The position numbers and the translations under genes were made by a program. This document shows, in pieces, positions 46,617 to 57,800 of a stretch of 64,000 nucleotides of DNA (positions are counted from its first letter, which is position 1; each line of letters begins with the position of its first letter). A model generated the notes under the pieces. That model saw only the letters and a list, made by a program, of their open reading frames with translations, was not told the DNA's origin and ran no database searches. The stretch is taken from contig JAEMWC010000082.1 in assembly GCA_016490735.1 (NCBI GenBank), forward strand, positions 32,501-96,500, written 5' to 3'. Source of the DNA: Pachyseris speciosa. Lineage: Eukaryota > Cnidaria > Anthozoa > Scleractinia > Pachyseridae.

Positions 46617-47587
46617 CCACTACCATGATGCTTTGCGCGCTTCAATGCTTCGAGTACCGGAGCAACTACAGAACTCAGGGCCAAATTTTGAGTGCTTGTC
46701 GGTGGCTCGCCGGCTGGACAGTGGCTTCAGAGCTTTAAGAACGAGTTAGATATACTAAAGAGTGGCTCGATAGCTCGCCGGCTCTGCAGAGGCTTGAGTG
46801 CTGAAGAACGAGGTAAATATGTTTTGGAGAGTGGCTTGGTACTCGATGGCTCGGTAATGACTGGCAAGCCACCGAGCTGGGAGAAAAACCCTACAAAATT
46901 GGTCCTAGCCTGTATCTTGTGGTGAAGCCGAATCGATAGTAGTCTCAGTTTCGCAGCCCAGTTTCCGTTGCGTGACATCTCAAAAACTAAAGCGATTAGG
47001 CAGCCACCGAGCCGCACTGAAGCGACTAGCGAGCTGGCGAGCTTTTAGTGGTCTTTAGTATATCTGTATATCTACCTCGTTCTTAAAGCACTAAACCGAC
47101 TAGCGAATCGAACCGGTGAACCACCGAGCCACTCTTTAGTGGTCTTTAGTGTATAGAACGAGGCGAGGTAGAAATACTAGAGTGGTTCGGTGGCTCGCCG
47201 GCTCGCTAGTCGCTTTAGTTTTTGGGATGTCACACAACGGAAACCGGGCTGCGAAGGAGACTATCATGGATTTGGCTTAACTACAGGATACCGGCCAGGG
47301 CCAATTTTTTAGGGTTTTTCTCCCAGCTCGGTGGCTTGCCAGTCATTACCGAGCCATCGGGTCACCAAGCCACTCTCCAAAACATATTTACCTCGTTCTT
47401 CAGCACTCAAGCCACTGCAGAGCCGGCGAGCTATCGAGCCACTCTTTAGTATATCTAACTCGTTCTTAAAGCTCTGAAGCCACTGTCCAGCCGGCGAGCC
47501 ACCGACAAGCACTCAAAATTTGGCCCTGAGTTCTGTAGTTGCTCCGGTACTCGAAGCATTGAAGCGCGCAAAGCATCATGGTAGTGG
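46617..47587. mobile_element. About 970-bp palindrome with 390-400 bp arms
   Basis: The left arm 46617-47017 and right arm 47200-47587 are close inverted copies (CCACTACCATGATGCTTTGC against GCAAAGCATCATGGTAGTGG at the tips). The arms and centre contain repeated GTGGCTCG and AGCTCGCCGGCTC modules. All ORFs here are mirror artefacts; nothing coding is supported. Confidence 0.85.
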
Positions 47588-48584
47588 AAAATCTCGATCT
47601 CGGCGAATTTGATCGCCAGCGAATTTTGCTGGAGATTGATGCAGGCATACTAGGCGAATTATTTCGCCGATCGCGGCGATTTGCCACTCCAGTTTTGTTC
47701 CCATGTTCCGTCGAGGGCATCATTCCCAGTTGTTGTCGGCCATATTGAAAAGTCATGTGATAAAATCGCCCAATCTGATTGGTTGACTTTACTGGCGATT
47801 CGCAGCGATGAGCGTATAAAATCGCTAGAACGAGCACACTAGGCGAATGCCGGCGAATTTAATCGCCGGTATCTGACATGTGAGCTGAAGCTGTTTCTCG
47901 AGCAGTCAATGACGCCCTGAACAGCTCTTTGCCTCGGGTAAGTTCTGAAACAGTCAACAAGACTGAATTACCATTCCTCACTTTATAAATGCGTTGTTTT
48001 TCTAGAGTTCGCACAACACCAGCGTACAGCAAGCAGCCCCCGCCGAAGTGACCACGAGGCAACAGGTAAACTAAGCCAGACAAACTGCGAGCTCATTTAG
48101 GGCCTGTTCACATGGCGGTGGGGGACCCTGGAAAGGTGAGGTACCCCACCTAACCGTGGTAAAAAAAAAAAAAAAAACTGGCCTTCACATGCAACCCCGG
48201 GACGCTGGGGTGAGGTTTAAAATGCTATCGCGTGGTCGCTAAGTATGTAATTCAGTCTCGTTGACTGTTTCAGAGGACTAAATTGTATGGTTGAAGAACT
48301 TACCCGAGGCAAAGATTTGTTCAGGGCGTCATTGACTGATCGAGAAGCAGCTTCAGCAATGACATTAGACAACGATTCCCGAGACGCCATAATGATGAGT
48401 TTTTCGATTAACTATTTCCCGCCTTTAACTGAATAAATTACTATTTGGCGCGCTCTTGACGGAATAAATTTACGCTGGGCCAAGTCATCTTCCTTGCGAT
48501 TTGTAAATGGCAAAGTTATGTTGCTGCGATTTATAAATCGCAAAGTCACGCAAAGGTTGTACAGTGGAAATTTATATATAGGAA
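47588..48584. other. Spacer with dispersed repeat ends
   Basis: Recurring GGCGAATTT / AAATCGCC motifs at 47597-47870 suggest another repeat unit. Bases 48100-48235 hold the AGGGCCTGTTCACATGG end related to 16280-16433. Two segments (47890-47990 and 48290-48390) share CTGTTTCTCGAGCAGTCAATGACGCC-like text in opposite orientation. No gene. Confidence 0.55.
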
Positions 48585-48935
48585 GCTTTAGCAACGAGAA
48601 CGGTAACGGCAACGAGAATGCCACAAAACAGTAACAAACAATGGCTCTGCACGTGCGTTTTGGTACATGTGTTTACCGTCCTCTGCAAAACAAAAAGAAC
48701 AACGTGAAATGACCAAATTTAAGGTTTTCTCGAGAACGTGAGTGCGTTACGGTAAACTTAACTTTCTGTCTCTTACTGTAACGCCGTTTATAGTAATTTA
48801 GTCCCTGGATAGTTTGTCAACATCTTACATGCTAAACAAATTGAAATAATCGCGAAAGAGTTACAAAAACGAGAATTTATATTTTGAAAACGACTTTTTC
48901 GTTGCCGTGGGCGTCGTTGTTGCTAAAACTCTTTT
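48585..48935. mobile_element. MITE-like repeat with inverted GCAACGAGAACG ends
   Basis: AGCTTTAGCAACGAGAACGG at the left and CGTCGTTGTTGCTAAAACT at the right are imperfect inverted ends. The interior shares CAATGGCTCTGC and TGAAATGACCAAATTTAAGG with repeats in intron 12 of both monooxygenase genes. Confidence 0.65.
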
Positions 48936-49087
48936 ATTATGACCAAACGACCACATTTGCAATATACGAAATACCAAAACAATGCACCGAACTATTGAGT
49001 AAATAATATTTTTACACTTGACAGCCATATTTTTACACTTGGCGTATTTTTGTGTGGGATTTCTCCCACACAAAGTCAGCGCCAGCG

Positions 49088-49091
49088 ATAT

Positions 49092-49126
<35 letters not shown>

Positions 49127-49130
49127 TTTG
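49088..49130. repeat. TTTA microsatellite
   Basis: About ten ATTT units in a row. T-runs follow at 49238-49254 and 49440-49464. Confidence 0.95.
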
Positions 49131-49907
49131 TCTACGAGAGTGAAGTGCTCGTCACGTGGTTTCTAGTTTGGGTTTGTCGACGTGAGAAGACTTGGTTCCA
49201 GTATACTGTGTCCCGTTTATGTTTCGTGGGCGGCCATTTTTTTTTTTTTTTTTTCAGCTGTTGGTTTTTTACTGATTTTGAAGTTTTTCGTGTTGTGCTT
49301 TTAGTTCACAAGATAAGTAGAAGTCGTTTTCCTTTTTGACGTTTTCGTTTAGTATATTTAAGTCTTAATTTCTTATATAGGTTGAAATTCTGGCTTTATG
49401 ATATTCCAATTAATAGACGAAGGCCGATTACGTTCGCGGTTTTTTTTTTTTTTTTTTTTTTTTTACCTGCGTTGTTTCTAATCTGAGACTTTTCTTCCGT
49501 TATTTCTTCAGGTGTTTATAGCAGAAGATCGTTTTGTCACATGGGGCTGTTTGGCTTTATTCACAAGCCAACAGTTATCGCCTTGGACCTTTCGATTGGG
49601 TGCAAGTTGTGCCAGCTTATATAAAAGGAGTCATTGTACTTTCGCAAGCCAATATTTGTCGGCTTATCTGTGCGGGTTGCACAGAAAGTCTCAAATTGTC
49701 TCAGACTATCTCACAAGTGTCTCACAAGTGTCTCACATGTGTCTCACAGTGTTAGAAACTAAAACAAACTATTACTTGCACTGAACTTGGACTCAAACTT
49801 ATACATGGTATCTCCATTGAACAATTCCGGTCAAGGATCGGCACTTATGACAATTTCTTGAAAAAAAGGATGCCTCATTCCGTTTTAAGGATCGTTTTTG
49901 GAATACA

Positions 49908-51345
49908 ATGCTCATGATGTTTTATTTAAGTGTGTTTTATTTGCCGGCTTTGAAACAAGTTGTTGGACAGTACAAGATGTGGAATGAAGTGATGTTTTGG
50001 TTTACACGAATGATGTGCTACAATGTGTATATTTCATTGCTTATAAGGCAAGCAAATGATGTACAGGAAAATCCCGCCCCTACAATATTTGATATCATTA
50101 ACCCAATGAGAACAGTATCTGCCGACTACAGTCCAGGAAATGAAGCACTCTTCGGTGAAAATGCTGGTAACCAATGTGTAGCAATGTCTCTTACTGCTAT
50201 TATTTACCATCAAATAGAACATATAAGTGTATGGACCTCTTCCACTTTGAATGATATTTTGACCACTGGAAATAATCTATACATTGCAATAAGATATTCT
50301 GTACAGGCAAATGACCTTTTGCTGTTAACTGATGTTCCATGTATCGTTTCACTTTACAACAAAGTTTATACATTACAGTGAGTCATTAGCTGGAAGTTAG
50401 GTCATGACATTAAATAATGGCCCATACATGTCTCTTCAAAATTCACTGATAGAAGTATTTTCAACGTCGAGACTAAACTGCAATTGTTGTTTATTAACTG
50501 CTGGTATTAATACAGTTGCAGTGTTTAAAATTTCTGAACAAAGCTTTAAAATTTTTGACTCTCATGCAAAGCATTTTTATCGTATGCCCCATTCATTTGG
50601 GAAATGTACTTTGCTCAGTATTGAAGGCCTTGAAAACCTTGTATCATATTTACAAATGTCTTGCTTAGAAACAGGAGTTGCTCCTTTTGAAATTAAAGGT
50701 GTCTCTATCAGTGATTGTCAACTTGAACAGAAGAATGAACAGTTGACTTTGACTGATGAAAATAACTTAAAACAAAACAGAAAACGAAAGTGTTCAGATG
50801 AAACAGCAAACATAAAGAAAAGGTGATTAATTTCTCGACGTGAATATGAGAAAAAGAGAAGGGCAAATATCAAGGCAAATGAGGCTATCACAACAGCGTA
50901 AAAACAAGAGAAAGAAACGTGCCAGTGAATCTGTTGAACCAAGACAAAAAAGTCTAGCATGTCAGTCTGAGCATAAATAAAATAAAAATGTTAATGAATC
51001 TGTTGAATGTAAAGAAAAGAGACTGGGAAACCAACGTCACTATCAGAAAGAAAAAATTGCAAATGAATCCGTTGAATGTAGAAAAATTAGACTGGCAAAC
51101 CAACATCAGTATCGGAAAGAAAAAGTTGCAAATGAATCTGCTGAATGTAGAGAAATCAGACTGGCAAACCAACGTCAGTATGAGAAAGAAAAAATTGCAA
51201 ATAAATCTGCTGAATGTGAGAAAATAGACTGGCAAACCAACGTCAGTATCAGAAAGAGAAAATTGCAAGTGAATCTGTTGAATGTACACAAAAGAGACTT
51301 CTAACACAGCAAGAGTATCGCAAAAAATATTGCTACTAATGCAAC
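49908..51345 (+). pseudogene. Decayed transposon gene: 2A-like motif, USP/tegument-like cysteine protease domain, 69-bp coding repeats
   Basis: Frame 49908-50381 carries a 2A-like motif (QANDVQENPAP, where the consensus ends DVExNPGP), then GENAGNQCVAMSL, which resembles the catalytic Cys box of the herpesvirus tegument-type deubiquitinase fold. Frame 50404-50826 continues with VFKISEQSFKIFDSH, a fitting Asp/His box, and ends basic. A frameshift and a stop near 50381-50398 separate the two. From about 50918 to 51340 the frame shows five or six 23-residue repeats of the type NESxECREIRLANQRQYxKEKxA, broken by one indel near 51216. An AATAAA lies at 51378. Cys-protease domains and such charged repeats are known from Helitron-like and related large transposons; the class assignment is inference. 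No replicase or helicase part is present. Confidence 0.55.
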
Positions 51346-51827
51346 CGTAACTGCTATTGTCGCTTTTAAAAATTTGAAATAAACTTGAATTTTAGCTCTT
51401 ACAAAATCATTTGTGTTTGAAATGTCAATTATTACATTTAAGAACCCTTCAAGTTAGTTTTTCCCGAGTTCTTTGAAAACTTAAATTTTTGCTTTCCCCT
51501 TCCCGAAGTTTACAACGCGAATCATATAACTGTAATACCTTACTGTGCAAAAGGGACTGAATAACAACAAAACAAAACAGTTTGTCTCATTTAGTTAAGC
51601 CGTAATATACAGATTTAGCCAAGCCTAAAAGCGGAGCTCCACGATTATAATCTTTTTGTACTAGTATTGAACAACTTCGCATGGCTTTCCTCTCTTGCGC
51701 CAAAATTTTATGTTTAGAACAGTCAACACGAATTGACCGCGATTAAAAATCTCAAAACATTAAAACATTACAAGAAAACAATACACGACACGTATGTTTC
51801 TTCGAAAACAAATTTAAGCAATCAAAA
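51346..51827. other. Spacer before the foldback/BEL composite
   Basis: AT-rich with no gene supported. AATAAA at 51378 may be the polyadenylation signal of the preceding transposon gene. Confidence 0.5.
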
Positions 51828-51965
51828 AACGATCAAACATTGTCATCCAACATCGTGTTGGACGAGCATGTTTGACCGTTTACATCTCGCAACATTGTAT
51901 TTAAATGGCTTTGCATGTTTGATCGAGATCAAACATTTTCGTTCAACATTTCGGGTTACGAACAA

Positions 51966-52631
51966 TGTTACTTTCATAACACAATAATTCGTTTTGTTTA
52001 TATTTAGCCGTGATTCGTATCTTGTTTCTCGTTGATTATTTACTTATTGTGTGACTGTACACATTCGCATGATAGTTAAAGCGATCGGATTTCATTATGT
52101 AAGGGACGTAGTTCTTTTAGAGGTCTTATCGTTACAACGCTACTTGCTGGCTACACGCTACCTTTTCCACCGCTACATATCAAGCTGCCCATAGTCGCTA
52201 GGAGCCAGACTAAAGTAAGTCGATTTATTTACTTGGTGTTGTAGCCATAAGTCAGTTTTATTATCTAACGTGGCACAATTATCTTTAGCTCTCGCTTAGT
52301 TTCGCATTTCTATGCCACGTGCCCTTAGGTTAAGTAGCGTATCTGCAGGCGTGGGCTGATTTAGGTTGTTTTTGCTTTCTAGTTCGAATCACAACAAAAC
52401 TCATCACAAGTCTCATCGCTACGCGAAGCTACACATCGAATCGCTTTCATTTGCTCTCCAAGTTATGGTTTCAATTGTCAACTTCACTACCAGTCTATTG
52501 TTCAACTAAGCTGCGGTCTTTATGTTACACCAATTAAAGATCATTCGGTTTGTTTCAGTTGTGCGTTACAATTGTCTGGATTCAGTTTATCGCCCACGAC
52601 CATCGCCACACATGTAACCACTCGGGTTACA
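51966..52631 (+). repeat. 5' LTR of the BEL/Pao element
   Basis: 666 bases, TGTTACTTTC ... CGGGTTACA. It should hold the promoter and transcription start; no obvious TATA box is visible. Confidence 0.95.
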
Positions 52632-52781
52632 TTTTCGTTCGAATTTACGGCTTTGAATTTTCTCGATTCTAAACGAATTTGCGATCTGAAGGACTGCGAT
52701 CTGGCAACCGTTTGTCATCCTTGAGTTATGTAACAATTTAGTCACGTTGCGACGTACGTGCTGCGCTCAGAATAATAAACT

Positions 52782-54899
52782 ATGGCCGAGGGTGGCCACG
52801 ATTTGATCGAGCAGAGCTCCAGAGTGAAGCAAAGAAATCTCACTCTCGATTGGGAAGGCATCGATGCAGAATGTCTGCGTAAGTTGAAGCAGACAAGAGG
52901 CTCTAAAAAGGGGATTGTTACCAGCGCACAGGAGGAGATAAGACAATTAATGATTGATCCGTCAAATGCGTTGCTAGTAAAGGAGAAACTTGATCACCTT
53001 CATAAAGTATTTCAAGATTTCACAAGAGTTCACGTTGAGTACCACGATCGATTGGTGGAAGAATGCGACATTGACGAGTCGAATGAATAGTTTAAGTCGG
53101 TAGAACAAGCTAACGACCGGTTTGTGTGCGAGATTTCATTCTGGATCGTAGCTTCTAATCGCACAAAGTCCAACGCCCCCCTTGGAGAGAAAGTACACGA
53201 AGTAAACGATGATGTTACGCCCGCCGACTCGATAAGTATCGCCGGCTCGAGGTACTCCCGTCGCTCCAAGTCCAGCTCCGTTCGTTCTAAGGGATCAGCC
53301 GCGAGTTCTGTTCAATCTGCGCGAGCAAAGGCCGCTGCAAAGAAAGCGATACTAGAAGTGGAAGCTAGGGAATTGGAGAATTGGCAGGCTTTAAAGAAGG
53401 AAGAGCTTGCACTCGAAATGAAAAAGAAAAGCTTAGAGCTGCAAACTGAGATAGCTAAGGCCACAGCCGAAGAACTCGCTTACGCTCAAGTTGAAAATGA
53501 TAATGGAGAGTCATTAAGAGCGCAACCCGGCGATGAGAAACCTAGTGCTAAAGCTACGCAAGAATCCGCTACGGATGTAGCACAAATCATCGACGTCCGT
53601 AGAGAGGAACTTGGAGTTCCAGCGACCTCAGAAGGGTGTATCACAGGCCCACAAAGAGAGCCTGCTGCTAGGGAATTTCCGAGATCGGAGGCGAACGCCA
53701 TCGCCGCGCCAAGCTCTAATCCAGCTGCCGTTAAACATTCCCCGATCTCACCAACCACGGTTAAATCAGAGTCTTACGAGCCCGCCCAGAGCGGTGCCTT
53801 TGGTGACGTAGTAGTGCAGCGATTGTTGGACGCCCAGTACTTCCAGAACCAACAACTTCAGGCACTGATCCAGCGACAACAAGAGAGCACGCTTGCGTTG
53901 ACCCTACCCCAGCCAAACGTTCCTGTTTTCGGTGGAAACCCCATTGAATACTGGACATTTATTCGCGCTTTCGAGAATTTGATCGACAAGAAAACTGCTA
54001 GTGAGAGTGCTCGACTCTACTATTTGGTACAGTACACCTCTGGTGAAGTACAAGAGCTGGTAAAGAGCTGCCTGTCGATGGGAGAAGACTCTGGCTATCG
54101 GACAGCACGCAAACTCTTGCATAAGGCATATGGGTCAAGCTACAAAATAGCAAGTGCTTACGTAAGGAAGTTAACGAGCGGACCGGCGATTAAGGCTGAA
54201 GACGGTGAGGCATTGCGAAAGTTTTCCATCGCACTGGCTGGTTGCAAAAACTCTCTGACTGAAATCGGTTACCTGAACAAGCTGGAAAATCCGGATACAC
54301 TCAGAACCATCGTCCAAAGGCTACCGTTTGGGCTGAGGCAGAAGTGGCGCGACATAGCTGACAACATAACAGAAACCCAGGACCGTGAGATCACCATCGC
54401 AGATCTAAGCGACTTTGTCAGTGCTAAGGCCAGAGCAGCTACTCATGCTATATTCGGCGACATATCCAGTCAAGCACCGCAGTCTCACGGAGGTTTTGGA
54501 GCAAGACGTAGACCACAACCAGTCACCAGATCCTCTTTTGCTACAAATGCGGGCACGAGCCATAACCGCAAGGGCAATGAGGAACGAAATAACCAAGCAA
54601 ACCGCAAGTGTCCTCTGTGCAAGTCTGATCACTGGCTATCACAGTGTAGTAACTTCAAGGAGAAGTCTTTAGCTGCTAGGTGGCAACTAGTCACCTCGAG
54701 AGGCTTGTGCTCCAACTGCCTAGTCGCAGGCCATTCAGCCAATTCTTGTCCTAAGAAAGGATTCTGCCGTGTTACCGGGTGTAATGGAAAGCACTCAAGC
54801 TACCTTCATCCTAAAAGCCAACTTTCAGCTCCCGTGGGTGGCGTCAGTAACTCGCCAATCTACGGACCTCAAGTTCAAACACGCAATCAAGAAAATTGA
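52782..54899 (+). CDS. gag: BEL/Pao Gag with in-frame TAG
   Basis: The frame starts at ATG 52782, meets TAG at 53088-53090 and continues open in the same phase to TGA at 54897-54899. The N-terminal 102 residues are a charged coiled-coil-like domain. After the TAG come an Ala/Glu/Lys-rich helix, a Pro-rich linker, a DUF1759-type capsid-like region (around nt 53910-54420, with FGGNPIEYWTFIRAFENLI and LYYLVQYTSGEVQELV) and Cys/His knuckles (CPLCKSDHWLSQC, CSNCLVAGHSANSC) near the end. Gag packages the element RNA. The TAG is either a nonsense change or a leaky stop. ATG codons after the TAG would give a shortened Gag that keeps capsid and knuckles. Confidence 0.85.
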
Positions 54900-57800
54900 C
54901 AACCCGTTTTTAATGGCTATATTAAAGGAAGAAATGACGATCATTTATCCGGCACAAGTTTGGCAATAGTTCCAGTTAAAGTGAAAGCACCCGGCAGTGA
55001 CCTTTTCGTAGAAACTTACGCTTTCCTGGACAATGGGTCCAACGTTTCATTTTTCTCAGAAGATCTAGCCAACCAACTTGGTCTTTCAGGACGTCCAACG
55101 TCGTTAAACCTAACTACCATGGATAGAGAAGACAGCAGAAGTGCCTCACAAATCGTTAGCCTACAAGTCACGGATCTTGAGGAGGAAAACTTAGTCGAAC
55201 TGCCTTGTGTGTTTACAAGACCAAAGCTACCAGTATCAGCAAAGAACGGAGCTCAGCAAGAGATCATTGATCGGTGGCCTCACCTCAGTGGAGTAAAGAT
55301 TCCCAAGATCGACTCCAACGTCGGGCTGTTAATTGGAAGCGACGTTCCTGAAGTGATTGAGCCAAAAGAGGTACGGCTCAGCAATGGCGGGCCGTACGCA
55401 TCGAAGACCATCCTTGGTTGGGTGGTCAATGGGCCACTTGGAAGAGCTCAAGCTTCTACCCCCGCTACCGCGAACTTCATCAGAGCCGATGCTGAGCTCA
55501 CCGAACAGTTCCGAAGCTATTGCAATATGGAATTCAACGATTCCGTATACAGCAACAACTCTTCCATGTCATCAAACGATAAACGAGCCTTAGAGATCAT
55601 GTCAGATACAGCAGTCCTAAAGAAAGGGCACTACGAGATCGCTCTGCCGTGGAAAGAAGAGACCCCATATCTAGAAAACAACAAGACAGTCGCCGAACAT
55701 CGACTCAGATCCTTAAAGAAACGCCTTCTGCTGGATCCAGATCTACTGGTCAAGTACAAAGAATGCATTGAGGATCTGCTAGAAAAGGGGTACGCCACAC
55801 CAGCTTCGGCAACGCCCACTTCAGGTAAAACGTGGTACCTTCCTCACCACGGAGTCGTCCACCCTGCAAAGCCCGGAAAGGTCCGTGTGGTCTTCGACTG
55901 CTCCGCAAAGTATCGGGGACGGTCTCTAAATGATCAGCTGCTACAGGGGCCGGACCTCACGAACTCACTCGTCGGAGTCTTAACCCGCTTTCGACAAGAA
56001 CCCATTGCCATTATGTCGGACATCGAAGCGATGTTTCACCAAGTACAAGTAAGGCCAGATGACAGCGATGCATTGCGGTTCCTCTTGTGGCCGAACGGGG
56101 ATCTTACGTTGCAGCCTCAAGAATACAAGATGAAAGTGCACCTATTTGGAGGAGTATCGTCGCCAAGCTGCGCTAACTTCGCACTCCGAAAAACGGCTGA
56201 CGATAACCAAAAGGAATTTTCACCCGAGGCGATCAACACTGTGAAGCGTAATTTTTACGTGGACGACTGTCTAAAATCAGTTGGATCCGAAGAAGACGCT
56301 ATTTCCCTTGCAAAAGACCTGACAGCTCTTCTGGAAAAGGTGGATTTCGCCTAACGAAATGGCTTTCTAACTCCCGCAAGGTGATCGAGTCAATACCCGA
56401 GTCAGAGCGAGCAAAGTCAGTCAAAGATCTGGACTTTGATCAGACCCTCATTGAACGAGCTCTCGGTGTGAAATGGCATGTGGCATCAGACACCTTTCGC
56501 TTCAGCATTGTCGTCAAAGACAGGCCACCTACCAGAAGAGGGATCCTTTCCATAATTAGTTCTGTCTACGACCCGCTTGGATTCGTGGCACCCTTCGTCC
56601 TTCAGGTCAAGATCTTACTTCAAGACCTTTGCCGGAAAAACCTTGGCTGGGATGACCGGATTCCTGAGAAAGATTTACAGCGATGGATGAGCTGGCTGGA
56701 GGAGCTACCGAAACTAGAGCAATTCTCAGCTGAAAGGTGCTTCAAGCTATCCAACTTTGCCGACATTGTCTCCTGCCAGTTACATCACTTCTCCGACGCT
56801 TCACAAGTCGCATATGGTTCTGTTTCTTACCTGAGGCTCGTAGACTCCCGAGGCAAGATTCGGTGCTCCTTTCTTATGGGAAAATCTCGTCTCGCACCTT
56901 TAAAACCACTTACAATTCCAAGGATGGAGTTGTCCGCTGCTGTGCTCTCTACGAGGCTCGACCAGATGATGCGACAAGAGCTGGATATTGCTATCCACGA
57001 CTCTTTCTTCTGGACTGACAGCACCTGCGTCCTGCGATATTTGGCCAACGATGACAGAAGATACAAGACCTTCGTGTCAAACCGAGTGGCGGCAATTCGA
57101 GAACAATCGTCCCCTACCCAGTGGAAATACGTCAACACGAAATCTAATCCAGCAGATGACGCCTCGAGAGGCCTGTCAGCCAATGCTATCATCCAAGACA
57201 ATCGATGGACGATGGGACCAGACTTCTTGAGTATGGATGAAGAAGCCTGGCCAAAGACCTTAATCGCTCCCAATGACCCGAAGGAGGTTGCTGACGAAGA
57301 AGTGAAGGCAAGTTTCGCGACCAATGGTGCTCAAGCCACAGCTAAAAGTGTTGATTTAGCAGAAATCTTCAAGATGTTCTCATCATGGATGAAATTGAAA
57401 AGGTTTGTTGCATGGATGCTCCGCCTTAAAAGGAATCTTCGCGACCTAGCTGCCAGGAGGACGGAGAAAGAGACCTCAGTATCCGAAACGAAGATTCACC
57501 CCATCAGTGTAGAGGAATTGCGCCATGCCGAGCAAGCGATAATTGAACTTGTCCAAAGTGAAGCCTTTGAGGAAGAACTGCTGTCATTGAGATGCCCCCG
57601 AAAGGAACTGAAGAAATCGAGCAGCATTTTAAGGCTGGATCCCATGCTAGTGGATGGAATTATCTGCGTTGGCGGCCGGCTACAAAGGTCACCGATACAA
57701 GATCAAGCCAAACATCCTGTGATTCTCCCAAAGAACCATCACATCTCCGACCTCGTCATACGGCATCATCACCTAACCAGTGGTCACTCTGGGTTAGAGC

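Noticed and set aside
46550..47512. Several 60-120 residue ORFs on both strands
   Set aside because: They are mirror images of each other across the palindrome and show no protein family features.
48251..49900. Exons of a third monooxygenase gene between gene B and the third flank copy
   Set aside because: I looked for the HHM, HTH, EMC and PGKxLPxWLPIP signatures between 46 and 60.7 kb and saw none; only the 3' flank segment is supported.
52632..52781. tRNA primer-binding site of the BEL element
   Set aside because: No TGG-starting segment lies directly after the 5' LTR, so I could not support a particular tRNA.
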